Assembly (NCBI GenBank): GCA_946886865.1
Contig: CAMPJI010000009.1
Coordinates: forward strand, 1 to 51,046
DNA from: an uncultured Lysobacterales bacterium
GTDB taxonomy: Bacteria; Pseudomonadota; Gammaproteobacteria; Xanthomonadales; Xanthomonadaceae
Length of the DNA: 51,046 nucleotides
Direction of reading: 5' to 3'
A program made the position numbers and the translations under genes. The notes under the pieces are model-generated. The model saw only the letters and a list, made by a program, of their open reading frames with translations. It made no database searches and was not told the origin of the DNA. Numbering within the stretch: the stretch's first letter is position 1; each line of letters opens with the position of its first letter. Positions 8,932 to 18,416 of this stretch are shown here, one piece after another.

Positions 8932-8987
8932 CGCGACGGCAACGCGACGGCGCGCACACTCCGCTCCGTCGCAGTGCTGGAACCCCG

Positions 8988-9389
8988 ATGTCCGCTTCGC
9001 CCCCGAACCTGTCGCTGATGTCGCTGGCCCTGCTGCTGGCGACCGCATCCACGGCGTGCGCGCCAGACTCCGTGACCGATGCGGCCACCGCCACGCGCGT
9101 CACCGCGCCCACCGTGGACAGCGCCGGGGCCGTCGACACGGTCGCGGGGCCGCAACGCGCGGCCACCGACACCGACGCAGGTGGACACCGCTGTGATCTG
9201 GCGCGCGTCGATGCGCTCGCCGGACACGAGGCGACGCCGTCCAACCTCGACCTGGCGCGCGAACTGAGCGGCGCCGACCGCGTGCGCGTCATGGGGCCCG
9301 ACGATCCGGTGACGGCGGATTACAGCCCATCGAGGCTCAACCTGGATGTCGACGACGACAACGTGATCCTGCGTGCCGCCTGTGGTTGA
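8988..9389 (+). CDS. I78-family peptidase inhibitor, first of three tandem copies
   Basis: 133 residues. An N-terminal hydrophobic signal (residues 9-23, ending STAC) is followed by a spacer of about 40 residues and an inhibitor domain with C69 and C132 at its ends, the expected disulfide pair. The conserved block SGADRVRVMGPDDPVTADY, then RLNLDVDDDN, matches the I78 family (serine-protease inhibitors of the elastase/AFUEI type). The lipobox is weak because Ser rather than Leu or Val stands at -3, so it may be a soluble periplasmic protein. ATG 8988 is used: the frame is open further up, but that overlaps the exonuclease gene, and a GGAA ribosome site precedes this ATG. It is followed by two paralogues on the same strand. 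Confidence 0.83.
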   Translation: MSASPPNLSLMSLALLLATASTACAPDSVTDAATATRVTAPTVDSAGAVDTVAGPQRAATDTDAGGHRCDLARVDALAGHEATPSNLDLARELSGADRVRVMGPDDPVTADYSPSRLNLDVDDDNVILRAACG

Positions 9390-9482
9390 ACGCGACGGTT
9401 TTCCGTCTTCATGTGCCCCACACGCGGGCGCCGGCAGGCTGCCGCGGTCCTGGATCCCACCCCAACTGCCCGGAGCGTTGCC

Positions 9483-9794
9483 ATGACCCGCAGTGCCTTC
9501 TCCCTGCCTGCCCTGCCCGCCATCGTGCTCGCCCTGTCCGTCGGCGCGTGCGCCACCATGGCACCGCCGCCGCCGGCCAACCCCGCGGCCGGCCCCTGCA
9601 ATGCCGAGGGCGCGCGCTGGGCGATCGGGCAGGCCGTCAACGACGACGTGGTCAACCGCATCCTGCGCGACACCGGCAGCCGCGACGCGCGCGTGCTGGG
9701 CCCCGGTGATGCCGCGACCATGGACTACCGCCCCGACCGCATCAACGTCGACGTCAACGACCGCGGCGCGATCACCGGCCTGCGCTGCGGTTGA
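9483..9794 (+). CDS. I78-family peptidase inhibitor lipoprotein, second copy
   Basis: 103 residues from ATG 9483, which has GGAG 7 nt upstream; an upstream in-frame ATG at 9411 would bury the signal peptide, so it was not used. Hydrophobic signal at 8-22 with lipobox VGAC (C23), a short Pro/Ala linker, then the inhibitor domain with C39 and C102. The core reads DARVLGPGDAATMDYRPDR and INVDVNDRGAITGLRCG, the closest of the three to the family consensus. Probably a lipoprotein facing the periplasm that protects envelope proteins from serine proteases; the target is unknown. The stop is 50 bases before the third copy. Confidence 0.85.
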   Translation: MTRSAFSLPALPAIVLALSVGACATMAPPPPANPAAGPCNAEGARWAIGQAVNDDVVNRILRDTGSRDARVLGPGDAATMDYRPDRINVDVNDRGAITGLRCG

Positions 9795-9844
9795 CCTCCA
9801 CCGGCACGGCTGCATACGGCCGCGCCCCCGACCGGATCCACGCC

Positions 9845-10348
9845 ATGCGCCCTGCCCTTGCACGAGCCCTCTTGATTCCCGTGCTGTTGATGGCCGTGGC
9901 GTCCTGCGCCGACGGCCCGGATGAGTCGAACCGGCAGGAGACCGCCATGGCGAACGACGACGGCACGCCGGACGATCCGGCCCGCACCGGGGGCGAGGCC
10001 GCCGCCGACCACGGCGATGCGACACCGCCCGCGTCGCGCGATCGCGGCGCGTCCGCACCCGCGCCTGCCGAGATGCCCACCGACCCGGCCGAACCCGACC
10101 GAGCCGGCGCACCGTCCATGTCAGACCCGCTTCCCCCGACCCGCCGCACCTGCAATGCCGACGCGGCCGCCGGCCATGTCGGTCGCGAGGCGACACCGGA
10201 CGTGGTCTCCGCCGCGCAGCGCGACGCCGGCGCCAGCGCCGCACGGGTACTCAAGCCGGGCCAGATGGTCACGATGGAGTACATCGAGGGCCGGTTGAAC
10301 ATCGACGTGGACGCCAACAACGTCATCACCGGGATTCGCTGCGGCTGA
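9845..10348 (+). CDS. I78-family peptidase inhibitor lipoprotein with long disordered linker, third copy
   Basis: 167 residues from ATG 9845 (MRPALARALL). Signal peptide with good lipobox VASC (C21). Residues 22-100 are a low-complexity spacer rich in Asp, Pro, Ala and Glu, followed by the I78 domain bounded by C103 and C166, with core AARVLKPGQMVTMEY and RLNIDVDANNVITGIRCG. The linker is about 65 residues longer than in the second copy and would hold the domain away from the membrane. An in-frame ATG at 9791 would overlap the preceding gene by 4 bases but puts 18 polar residues before the signal, so it is less likely. This is the last gene of the tandem set; a weak terminator-like hairpin and a REP cluster follow. 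Confidence 0.85.
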   Translation: MRPALARALLIPVLLMAVASCADGPDESNRQETAMANDDGTPDDPARTGGEAAADHGDATPPASRDRGASAPAPAEMPTDPAEPDRAGAPSMSDPLPPTRRTCNADAAAGHVGREATPDVVSAAQRDAGASAARVLKPGQMVTMEYIEGRLNIDVDANNVITGIRCG

Positions 10349-10356
10349 CGGCAGCC

Positions 10357-10384
10357 GCCGGCCTCTCGAAGCCGGCCGTTCTTT
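10357..10384 (+). terminator. Weak terminator-like hairpin after the I78 genes
   Basis: A 6-bp GCCGGC stem (10357-10362 with 10371-10376) with an 8-base loop is followed by CGTTCTTT, an interrupted T-run. It lies 9 bases after the stop of the third inhibitor gene and directly before REP cluster 3. Confidence 0.4.
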
Positions 10385-10474
10385 GTAGGAGCGGCTTCAG
10401 CCGCGAACCCGAACCGGTTTCCGCCGCGCGGTGTGATCGCGGCTGAAGCCGCTCCTACAGACGGCCGCTCCTAC
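10385..10474. repeat. REP cluster 3, A(+) A(-) plus a truncated copy
   Basis: Type A REP forward 10385-10406 and reverse 10437-10458, followed by an 11-base remnant of a second reverse copy (GCCGCTCCTAC, 10464-10474). The duplicate end suggests slippage or a truncated insertion. No type B element is present here. Confidence 0.88.
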
Positions 10475-10594
10475 AGACGCTGGTCACGCTCCGTCCTTGG
10501 AGCGGACCGCCACCTGCTCCCACTGAGGCCGAACGCCACATCCACCTCTGCACGCAGCGCTAGACTCCCCGCGTTGCCGCCACCGGACGTCGCC

Positions 10595-11026
10595 GTGCGC
10601 CGCACCTGGTTCATCATCGCGATCGCGCTGCTCGCCGGCCTGTGGTTCTGGCGGCAGCCGGCGCCCATGCAGCCACCGGTCGAGCAGGTCACCACCGTCC
10701 ACGGTGGCGACGCCCTGCCCTCGGGCGACACCCGCACGAAACCCCTGCCGGCCTGGCTTCCGGCCGAAGCCGGACCGGTGCTGGATGCCATCGAACGCGG
10801 CGGTCCCTATGCCTACCCGCAGGACGGCGGCACCTTCCAGAACCGCGAGCGCCTGCTGCCGCAACGGCCCCGCGGCTACTACCGCGAGTTCACCGTCGAC
10901 ACGCCGGGTTCGCGCGACCGCGGCGCGCGCCGCATCGTGACCGGCGGTGATCCGCCGGTGGCGTACTGGTACACGGCGGACCACTACCGCAGCTTCCGCC
11001 GCTTCGACCCGGGGGTGGCGCCATGA
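10595..11026 (+). CDS. Barnase/RNase Sa-type guanyl-specific ribonuclease, membrane-anchored
   Basis: 143 residues from GTG 10595 (MRRTWFIIAI). Residues 4-19 form one hydrophobic segment after two Arg, with no clear signal-peptidase site, so the protein may stay tethered to the inner membrane with the enzyme in the periplasm. Residues 60-137 are a microbial N1/T1-type RNase: the catalytic Glu in YYREFTVDTPG (E98), Arg in RRIVTGG (R113) and His in TADHYRSF (H130) are all present, so it looks active. A -10-like TAGACT lies at 10561-10566. The last 4 bases overlap the start of a barstar-family gene, the expected cytoplasmic inhibitor. The start codon is uncertain because the frame is open back to 10433, but that part lies in a REP copy. 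Confidence 0.85.
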   Translation: MRRTWFIIAIALLAGLWFWRQPAPMQPPVEQVTTVHGGDALPSGDTRTKPLPAWLPAEAGPVLDAIERGGPYAYPQDGGTFQNRERLLPQRPRGYYREFTVDTPGSRDRGARRIVTGGDPPVAYWYTADHYRSFRRFDPGVAP

Positions 11027-11460
11027 ATCCCGTCGACCTGGGCGCGCTGCTGGCCGACCCGTCGCAGGCCGGCACCTACTTCGTCGATGCGCGCGATCGC
11101 GACGCGCTGGCGCACGCGGCGTCGGTCCTGGAGTTCGCCGTCGTGCCGGTCGACCTGCAAGGCTGCAACGGCAAGGACGGCGCCATCGCCCGGATCGCCA
11201 GCGCACTTCGCTTCCCTGACTGGTTCGGGGGCAACTGGGATGCGCTGGCCGACAGCCTCGGCGACCTGTCATGGTGCCCGGCACCGGGGCACATGCTGCT
11301 GTTCGTCCATGCCGATGCGTGGCGCGAGGCGAACGCCGACGACGCGCAGACGCTGGTGTCGGTGCTGGACGACGCGGCCGCCGCATGGCGCGCGCGTCGG
11401 CATCCGTTCTGGGCGCTGTGGCCGGTGCCGGCCGGCACGCTGGCGCAGTTCGAGCCCTGA
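11023..11460 (+). CDS. Barstar-family ribonuclease inhibitor
   Basis: 145 residues; ATG 11023 overlaps the RNase stop (ATGA), indicating translational coupling. The barstar core FGGNWDALADSLGDLSW (residues 68-84) carries D73 and D77, aligning with the barnase-contacting Asp35 and Asp39 of Bacillus barstar. The N-terminal half (residues 1-60) is a longer lead-in than in the 89-residue Bacillus protein, as is common in proteobacterial members. No signal peptide, so it acts in the cytoplasm, binding any RNase that folds before export. The pair reads as a self-protection unit in which enzyme and inhibitor are made together. Confidence 0.88.
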   Translation: MNPVDLGALLADPSQAGTYFVDARDRDALAHAASVLEFAVVPVDLQGCNGKDGAIARIASALRFPDWFGGNWDALADSLGDLSWCPAPGHMLLFVHADAWREANADDAQTLVSVLDDAAAAWRARRHPFWALWPVPAGTLAQFEP

Positions 11461-11468
11461 GGTCGGCG

Positions 11469-11702
11469 TCAGACGCGGTCGTCGAGCCCCTTCACTCCGG
11501 CCTTCTTGGCGCAGTGCGCGCAGCAGTAGTAGGTGCCGTCATGTTCACTGCCGTGGCCGATGATCCGGCAGCCGCAGTGCGCGCAGCTGGGCGCCATCGC
11601 GTGGATGGCGCACTCGAAGGAATCGAAGGTGCCGCTCCGCTCCGGGGTGGTGACGGTAAACGCCTTGTCGTAGTCGTTGCCGCAGACGTCGCAACGGGCC
11701 AT
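11469..11702 (-). CDS. 77-residue cysteine-rich (zinc-ribbon-like) protein
   Basis: MARCDVCGND start with an AGGAG site 7 nt upstream of ATG 11702, which decides the start. Nine cysteines (4, 7, 31, 40, 43, 45, 60, 61, 64) and several histidines (34, 42, 50, 54, 63) in 77 residues. The pairs C4-x2-C7 and C40-x2-C43, and the YYCCAHC block at 58-64, look like one or two metal-binding knuckles. It resembles small TRASH/metallothionein-like proteins in composition, but I cannot place it in a family. It could bind Zn or buffer a metal, or be an adaptor. It is convergent with the barstar gene (8 bases between stops) and is separated from topoisomerase IB by 88 bases. Confidence 0.75.
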   Translation of the reverse strand: MARCDVCGNDYDKAFTVTTPERSGTFDSFECAIHAMAPSCAHCGCRIIGHGSEHDGTYYCCAHCAKKAGVKGLDDRV

Positions 11703-11790
11703 GTCGGTGCTCCTGCTTCGTGTGGGGCTGCGAGTGTCGACCCGCATCCGGACACGCGTCGTGAAAGGCCGCGGGTCGCGTGGCCCCGCG

Positions 11791-12924
11791 TCAGCGCGGC
11801 GCGCGGCGGCGCGAACCCGCATTGCGCCGCGCCTCGCGGCGCGCACGCTTGAGGAATTTCAGCGTGGCCGCTTCCCACTGCCGCGCGCCGCGCGCGCCGT
11901 TGGCGGCCCGGGCCAGCGAGCCGTCGCGCCAGCCGGCCAGCACCGACGGATCGACATAGGCCTTGCGGCAGACCGCGGGCGTGTTGCCCAGCACGTGGGC
12001 CACGTCGCTGATCACCGCTTTCTCGACGGCGCGCAAGGCGGTTTCGCTGGGCGCGTCGCCACGGACGGGTTCGGGCAGTGGCGTGCCGGCGAAGCGCTGG
12101 AACGCGGCCAGCGTGCCGCCCCAGGTACGGAAATCCTTGGCGGTGAAGTCGTCCCCCATCGCGTCGCGCAGGTAGTCGTTGACGTCGCCGGAGCCCACCG
12201 GCTGTAGCGTGCCGTCGTCGTCGCGGTACTGGAACAGCGCCTGCCCGGGCAGCTGCTGGATCTTGCGGATCGCGCCCGCCAGGCGGACGTCGTCCAGCTC
12301 GATGTCGTGCTCCAGCCCGCCCTTGCCGCGGAACTTCAGGCGCGCGCGTCCGCCGCGCAGGAACGCGATATGGCGGTTGCGCAGCGTCGTCAGCCCGAAG
12401 GACTTGTTGCTGCGCGCGTAGGTGTCGTTGCCAACGCGGATCAGCGTCGCCGCCATCACGCCCACCGCGATCGCGAGCACCTTGTCGCGCGGGTACCCGG
12501 CCAGCGCCAAGTCGCGCTTGAGCCGCCGGCGCAGGCGCGGCAGGGCGTCGCCAAAGGCGATGATCCGGTCGAACTTGCCCTCGCCGCGCACGCGCTGCCA
12601 CTCCGGGTGGTAGCGGTACTGCTTACGGCGCCGCGCATCGCGCCCCGTCGCCTGCAGGTGCCCCTTGGGGTGCAGGCAGATCCACACGTCGGTGTAGGCC
12701 GGTGGCACTGCCAGCGCGCGGATGCGTTGCAGCTCGTCGGCGTCGCGCACGGCCTGGCCGGCCGGGTCGCGATAGCTGAAGCCCTTGCCCGACCGCTGGC
12801 GCACGTAGCCGGGGTCCAGGTCGCTGACATACCGGAGCCCCGCGGCACGGGCATGGGCGATCGCCGCGTCGTTGCCGGCGGCGATGGGCGTGGGGGGCTT
12901 GGCGGGTGGGCGGCGGCTGGGCAT
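11791..12924 (-). CDS. DNA topoisomerase IB (eukaryotic-type, bacterial)
   Basis: 377 residues. Relaxes supercoiled DNA through a 3'-phosphotyrosyl intermediate without ATP. Conserved blocks: RYVSDLDPGY (31-40), IRALAVPPAYTDVWIC (68-83), GRDARRRKQYRYH (94-106), ATLIRVGNDTYA (159-170, Arg163), FRGKGG (198-203), KDFRTWGGT (263-271) and the active-site Tyr323 in NTPAVCRKAYVDP. All catalytic elements are present. The start at ATG 12924 gives a short basic N-terminus (MPSRRPPAK). The C-terminus is Arg-rich. The type is sporadic in bacteria but common in this group. Monocistronic by appearance. Confidence 0.93.
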   Translation of the reverse strand: MPSRRPPAKPPTPIAAGNDAAIAHARAAGLRYVSDLDPGYVRQRSGKGFSYRDPAGQAVRDADELQRIRALAVPPAYTDVWICLHPKGHLQATGRDARRRKQYRYHPEWQRVRGEGKFDRIIAFGDALPRLRRRLKRDLALAGYPRDKVLAIAVGVMAATLIRVGNDTYARSNKSFGLTTLRNRHIAFLRGGRARLKFRGKGGLEHDIELDDVRLAGAIRKIQQLPGQALFQYRDDDGTLQPVGSGDVNDYLRDAMGDDFTAKDFRTWGGTLAAFQRFAGTPLPEPVRGDAPSETALRAVEKAVISDVAHVLGNTPAVCRKAYVDPSVLAGWRDGSLARAANGARGARQWEAATLKFLKRARREARRNAGSRRRAPR

Positions 12925-13239
12925 CGCGCGAGGATCGGGATGCGGCCGTCAAGGTGGAGTGGAGTGGGACGGTGCTGCACGCGCGGACGCGTTGGCCCGA
13001 TCCCGACTTCCCGGCGAACGCCAAGACCCGTCCGGACGTTCGTCGGCGCCCTGCCCCGCCCCGGCCATCCGTGCATGCATCACTGCACGGTTGAAGCCGA
13101 ACGCTAGGTCACAGCCTGAAGGTGGAACCCGACGTTCGCGGGATGACGGCAGGGGTGTGACGCCGATAGCCAGTCAGCGCGCGCCAGCCCGGGCCGAGCG
13201 ACGCAGCGCCGGCCACGCGCAATCGCGACCGCCCGCACC
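12925..13239. other. 315-base intergenic stretch, no gene seen
   Basis: Lies between the start of topoisomerase IB and the stop of glyS. Short open frames exist on both strands but lack ribosome sites and protein-like composition. No tRNA cloverleaf, REP copy or terminator was seen; it must contain the topoisomerase promoter, which I could not pinpoint. Confidence 0.5.
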
Positions 13240-15354
13240 TCAGCCCGACAGGTGCTCGATCGCCGCGACGCTGCCGAGGCGGTCGCTCAGGCGCTTGAGC
13301 AGGGCCAGGCGGTTGTTGCGGACCGCGGCGTCATCGGCATTCACCATGACGTCGTCGAAGAAGCGGTCGACCTGCGGGCGCAGGCGCGCCAGCCGGCCGA
13401 GCACGGCCACGTAGTCACGCGCGTCCAGCAGCGGGTCGGTGTCGGCGACGGCCGCGTCGACCGCCTGGGCCAGTTCGCGCTCGGCCTCCAGTGCGAACAG
13501 CGAGGGATCGACGGCGGACGGCACGGCACCGTCGACCTTCTTGAGGATGTTGCCGATGCGTTTGTTGGCCGCGGCCAGCGCATCGGCCTCCGGCAGCCGC
13601 GCGAACTCGGCGATCGCCTGCAGGCGCTGGTCGAAGTCCGGCAGCGACTCGTGCGGGACGCCCTCCACGGCCGCGAACTGCTGCGGCGGCACGTCGCGCT
13701 CGGCGTAGTACGCGCGCAGGCGGTCGTAGACGAACCCGGTGACATCGAAGCTGCCGATGTCGGCGGCGCGCGTCGGCTGCAATGCCATGGCCTGCTCGAC
13801 CAGGGCGTGCAGCAGCAGGTCGTGGCCGCCTTCCAGCAACGTCCGCGCCAACCCCAGCGCATTGCGCCGCAGCGCGAACGGGTCCTTGTTGCCGGTCGGC
13901 TTCAGGCCGGCGGCGAACCCGCCGGCCAGCGTGTCCAGGCGCTCGGCGATCGCCAGCACCTGGCCGAGTTTGGACGGTGCGATGGCATCGCCGGCGAAGC
14001 GCGGCATGTAGGCCTGGTCGATGGCATCGGCCACGGCGGTGCGGTGCTCCAGCGGAAGCTCCGACAGGGCCGCGTCCTGCATCACGTAATGGCGGCCGGC
14101 GATGCCCTGCAGTTCGGGGAACTCGCCGACCAGGCGCGACTGCAGGTCGGCCTTGGACAGCTGCGCTGCGCGGCGCGCCAGCGCGGGATCAACGCCGACC
14201 TGCGGCGCGATCACCTCGGCCAGCGCCGCCACGCGCGCGACCTTGTCGGCCACGCTGCCCAGCGCCTTCTGGTAGGTGACGGTGGCCAGGCCCTCGTTCA
14301 TCGACGCCAGGCCCTGCTTCATGTCCTCGACGAAGAAGAACTTCGCATCGCTGAAGCGCGGGCGGATCACGCGCTCGTAGCCCTTGCGGACCTCGGCTTC
14401 GTTCTTCGACTCGATGTTGGCGATGCCGACGAAGTGCTCGCTCAGGCGCCCCTCGGCGTCCAGCACCGGGAAGAACTTCTGGTTGGTCTCCATCGTCGCG
14501 ATGAGCGCTTCCTGCGGCACGGCGAGGAATTCGCGCTCGAAGCTGCAGGCCACGGCCTTGGGCCACTCCACCAGGCCGTTCACCTCTTCCAGGATGCCGT
14601 CGTCGATGCGTGCCGTGCCGCCGGCGCCGCGCGCGGCAGCGTCGACCTCGTCACGGATGCGCGCGCGGCGCTCGTCGGGATCGACCAGCACCTTCGCGCC
14701 GCGCAGGGCATCGGCGTAGTCGTCGGCGCCGCCGATCCACACCGGCTTGTCGTGCATGAAGCGGTGGCCGCGGCTCATGCGGTCACTGCGCGCGCCCAGC
14801 ACCTCGGCATCGACGATCTCGCCGCCCAGCATGAGCACCAGCCAGTGCACCGGCCGCGCGAAGCCGTGCGCGTGCGCGCCCCAGCGCATCGGCTTGGGGA
14901 TGGGCATGGCGGCGATGGCCTCGCGCACGATGTCGCCCAGCAGCTCGGCCGTGCGTGCGCCCGGCGTCACCGCGCGGTGGACGAAGCGCTCGCCCTTGGC
15001 GTCGGTGGTCTTCTCCAGCGTGCTCCACTCGACCCCCGCCTTCGCGGCGAAGCCCTGCAGCGCGCGCGTGGGCTGACCGTCGGTATCCAGCGCGATGTTG
15101 AGGTACGGGCCCAGCACTTCCGAGCGCTGCTCGGGCTGCTCGACCGCCACCGCCGGCAACACCACCGCCAGCCGGCGCGGCGAATACAGCGGCTTGGCCG
15201 CGCCGCGCTCGAAGGCGATGCCGCGCTTGGCCAGTCCGTCGATCACGCCATCGAAGAACGCCTGCGCCAGGCCCGGCAGCGCCTTGACCGGCAGTTCCTC
15301 GGTGCCCAGTTCGACGAGCAGGGGCAGCATGGGCAGGGGTTGGGTGTCGGTCAT
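13240..15354 (-). CDS. glyS: Glycyl-tRNA synthetase beta subunit
   Basis: 704 residues, close to the usual 690-700. Forms the alpha2beta2 glycyl-tRNA synthetase with GlyQ; the beta subunit carries tRNA recognition. The N-terminus [17 protein letters not shown] (residues 10-26) is the family hallmark, and the HD-like and C-terminal DALR anticodon-binding regions follow ([15 protein letters not shown], about residues 548-562). ATG 15354 is used; an in-frame ATG at residue 9 (MLPLLVELG) is an alternative. The gene lies downstream of glyQ on the same strand, as usual, but with 206 bases between, occupied by two hairpin repeats. Confidence 0.96.
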   Translation of the reverse strand: MTDTQPLPMLPLLVELGTEELPVKALPGLAQAFFDGVIDGLAKRGIAFERGAAKPLYSPRRLAVVLPAVAVEQPEQRSEVLGPYLNIALDTDGQPTRALQGFAAKAGVEWSTLEKTTDAKGERFVHRAVTPGARTAELLGDIVREAIAAMPIPKPMRWGAHAHGFARPVHWLVLMLGGEIVDAEVLGARSDRMSRGHRFMHDKPVWIGGADDYADALRGAKVLVDPDERRARIRDEVDAAARGAGGTARIDDGILEEVNGLVEWPKAVACSFEREFLAVPQEALIATMETNQKFFPVLDAEGRLSEHFVGIANIESKNEAEVRKGYERVIRPRFSDAKFFFVEDMKQGLASMNEGLATVTYQKALGSVADKVARVAALAEVIAPQVGVDPALARRAAQLSKADLQSRLVGEFPELQGIAGRHYVMQDAALSELPLEHRTAVADAIDQAYMPRFAGDAIAPSKLGQVLAIAERLDTLAGGFAAGLKPTGNKDPFALRRNALGLARTLLEGGHDLLLHALVEQAMALQPTRAADIGSFDVTGFVYDRLRAYYAERDVPPQQFAAVEGVPHESLPDFDQRLQAIAEFARLPEADALAAANKRIGNILKKVDGAVPSAVDPSLFALEAERELAQAVDAAVADTDPLLDARDYVAVLGRLARLRPQVDRFFDDVMVNADDAAVRNNRLALLKRLSDRLGSVAAIEHLSG

Positions 15355-15384
15355 GGCGTCGTCTTGTTGTGACTTCTGTTTTTT

Positions 15385-15546
15385 CCTTCTCCGGTTGGGA
15401 GAAGGTGCCCGGAGGGCGGATGAGGGTGCGGCGGAGTTGCGGTACTGATTCGGCGGTGGAGTCCGTCAGCTGATGGATGGCGGTCAACAGGTCGGCAGCG
15501 GAGCTTCGCCGGGCCCTCACCCCGGCCCTCTCCCAGGGGGAGAGGG
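15385..15546. repeat. Paired hairpin repeats between glyQ and glyS
   Basis: Two G/A- and C/T-rich hairpins: CCTTCTCC/GGAGAAGG at 15385-15392 with 15398-15405, and CCCTCTCCC/GGGAGAGGG at 15526-15534 with 15538-15546. Between them are GGATGAGGGTGCGG and CCCTCACCCC, which are partial complements, so the whole 160 bases look like one inverted-repeat element. This resembles dispersed repeats common in xanthomonad genomes (inference). Confidence 0.65.
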
Positions 15547-15560
15547 GGCAAAGCGCATGG

Positions 15561-16472
<912 letters not shown>

Positions 16473-16502
16473 GGCGGGAAGGGCCGTGCGTAAGGGCGCG
16501 CT

Positions 16503-16508
16503 AGTATA
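16503..16508 (-). promoter_or_regulatory. Candidate -10 box of glyQ
   Basis: TATACT on the minus strand, 30 bases upstream of the glyQ ATG. No convincing -35 hexamer at the right distance, so this rests on one box only. Confidence 0.4.
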
Positions 16509-16573
16509 GCGAGCGCCCTCACGGCGTCCGACCGCGCGCGGCGGGCACCGCCGTATCGAACCCCTTTTCCGCG

Positions 16574-18403
16574 ATGCGCACCCGCAGGAGCGATGGCTTG
16601 AACGAGCCGCGACACGTGCCCGGCGAGACCGCCCCGCCGGTGCCGACCCGCCTCCCGCCCGGCCGCCTGTCGCTGGCGCGGGTGGCCACGGTGCTGGCCG
16701 AAGACGGCCTGATCGCCGCTGGCGATGCCGAGCGCGTGCACGGGACCGCCGCCGCCCGCCACCCCGGCGACGTGCACCCGCTGGTGCTGCTGGCCAACCT
16801 CAAACTGGACTCGCGCCGGCACCCGGGCACCGAGCTCAGCCTGGAGCGGCTGACCGAATGGCTGGCGCACGAGACCGGCCACCGCTACCTGCGCATCGAC
16901 CCCACCCGCGTGGACGTCGCCGCCGCCACGGCGGTGGTCTCGCATGCCTACGCGCGCCGGCACCGCATCCTCCCCCTGGCGGTCAGCCACGAACGCGTGC
17001 TGGTCGCCACCAGCGAGCCCACCGACCTGGCGTGGTGGGACGACCTGCAGCACCTGACGCGGCGCCCGGTCGAGCTGGCGGTGGTCAACCCGCTGGACCT
17101 GCACCGCTACACGATGGAGTTCTTCGGCGTGACGCGGTCCGTGCGCGGCGCGCGCGAAACCCGCGACACCACCGGCATGCCCAACTTCGAACAGCTCATC
17201 GAGCTGGGGCGGGTCGGCGAGGTCGGCGCCGACGACCACCACGTGGTGCACATCGTCGACTGGCTGCTGCAGTACGCCTACGAGCAGCGCGCCTCCGACA
17301 TCCACCTGGAGCCGCGCCGCGACATGGGGCGCATGCGCTTCCGCATCGATGGCGTGATGCACAAGGTGTTCGAGCTGCCACCCGCGGTGATGACCGCGGT
17401 GGTCAGCCGCATCAAGGTCTTGAGCCGCATGGACCTGGCCGAGCGCCGGCGCCCGCAGGACGGCCGCATCAAGACGCGCTCGCCTGGCGGGCGCGAGGTC
17501 GAGATGCGCGTGTCGACGATGCCCACCGCGTTCGGCGAGAAGTGCGTGATGCGCATCTTCGACCCGGACACCGCGATCAAGGACATCGGCCAGTTGGGTT
17601 TCAGCGCCGACGAGGCCGCCGGCTGGAACGCGCTGGTCGAGCGCCCGCACGGCATCGTGCTGGTGACCGGACCGACCGGCTCGGGCAAGACGACCACGCT
17701 GTACTCGACCCTCAAGCGGCTGGCCACGCCGGACGTGAACGTCTGCAGCGTCGAGGACCCGATCGAGATGGTCGCGCCGGAGTTCAACCAGATGCAGGTG
17801 CAGCCGGGCATCGATCTGGACTTCGCCTCTGGGGTGCGCACCCTGCTGCGGCAGGACCCGGACATCATCATGATCGGCGAGATTCGCGACCTGGAGACCG
17901 CGCAGATGGCGGTGCAGGCCGCGCTCACCGGTCACTTGGTCCTGTCGACCCTGCACACCAACGATGCCGCCTCGGCGATCACCCGCCTACTGGACCTGGG
18001 CGTGCCGCACTACCTGGTCGCCTCCACGCTCAACGGCGTGCTGGCGCAGCGGCTGGTGCGCACGCTGTGCCCGCACTGCAAACGGCCGGCGAGGCTGGAC
18101 GCCGAGGACTGGCGCAGCTTGCTGGGCGACGCGCCGCCGCCCGCGGTCCAGCACCCGCATGCCGCGGTCGGCTGCCTGGAGTGCCGGCGCACCGGCTACC
18201 TGGGCCGGGTCGGCCTGTACGAGCTGCTGACCGTCACCCCGCGCCTGCGCGGCCTCATCCGCGCGGAGATGGACCTGGCCGCGTTCTCCCGGGCCGCCGC
18301 CGACGAAGGCGTGCGAACACTGCGCATGGCGGCGGCCGACAAGGTCGCGCTGGGGCTGACTACAATCGCCGAAGTCGTTTCCGTCCTACCGCCGCAAGAC
18401 TGA
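16574..18403 (+). CDS. GspE/PilB-family secretion or pilus assembly ATPase (orphan)
   Basis: 609 residues. N-terminal MshE/T2SSE_N-like domain (about 30-190), then the ATPase core: [19 protein letters not shown] (238-256), Walker A GPTGSGKT (366-373), Asp box SVEDPIE (about 392-398), Walker [10 protein letters not shown] (about 433-441), His box [13 protein letters not shown] (about 456-468). Four cysteines in two C-x2-C pairs (CPHC about 499-502, CLEC about 535-538) form the zinc site of GspE and PilB. It powers assembly of a pseudopilus or type IV pilus, but no gspF, pilC or pseudopilin genes are nearby, so its partner system lies elsewhere. The start is ATG 16574; TTG 16598 has an AGGAG site 7 nt upstream and is a serious alternative. 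Confidence 0.9.
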   Translation: MRTRRSDGLNEPRHVPGETAPPVPTRLPPGRLSLARVATVLAEDGLIAAGDAERVHGTAAARHPGDVHPLVLLANLKLDSRRHPGTELSLERLTEWLAHETGHRYLRIDPTRVDVAAATAVVSHAYARRHRILPLAVSHERVLVATSEPTDLAWWDDLQHLTRRPVELAVVNPLDLHRYTMEFFGVTRSVRGARETRDTTGMPNFEQLIELGRVGEVGADDHHVVHIVDWLLQYAYEQRASDIHLEPRRDMGRMRFRIDGVMHKVFELPPAVMTAVVSRIKVLSRMDLAERRRPQDGRIKTRSPGGREVEMRVSTMPTAFGEKCVMRIFDPDTAIKDIGQLGFSADEAAGWNALVERPHGIVLVTGPTGSGKTTTLYSTLKRLATPDVNVCSVEDPIEMVAPEFNQMQVQPGIDLDFASGVRTLLRQDPDIIMIGEIRDLETAQMAVQAALTGHLVLSTLHTNDAASAITRLLDLGVPHYLVASTLNGVLAQRLVRTLCPHCKRPARLDAEDWRSLLGDAPPPAVQHPHAAVGCLECRRTGYLGRVGLYELLTVTPRLRGLIRAEMDLAAFSRAAADEGVRTLRMAAADKVALGLTTIAEVVSVLPPQD

Positions 18404-18416
18404 ACCCGCAGGTCCC

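Noticed and set aside
8541..9389. A 282-codon frame that would fuse the first I78 inhibitor to upstream sequence
   Set aside because: The upstream part is a shadow of the exonuclease gene; the signal peptide at ATG 8988 marks the real start.
10595..11460. The RNase/barstar pair as a plasmid-type toxin-antitoxin system
   Set aside because: Enzyme is directed to the membrane or periplasm and the family is a secreted RNase with self-protection; nothing suggests plasmid maintenance.
12925..13239. Possible tRNA or small RNA in the gap before glyS
   Set aside because: No cloverleaf, no CCA end and no T-loop consensus; no terminator.
13252..15372. A 706-codon open frame antisense to glyS
   Set aside because: Full overlap with a complete glycyl-tRNA synthetase subunit on the other strand.
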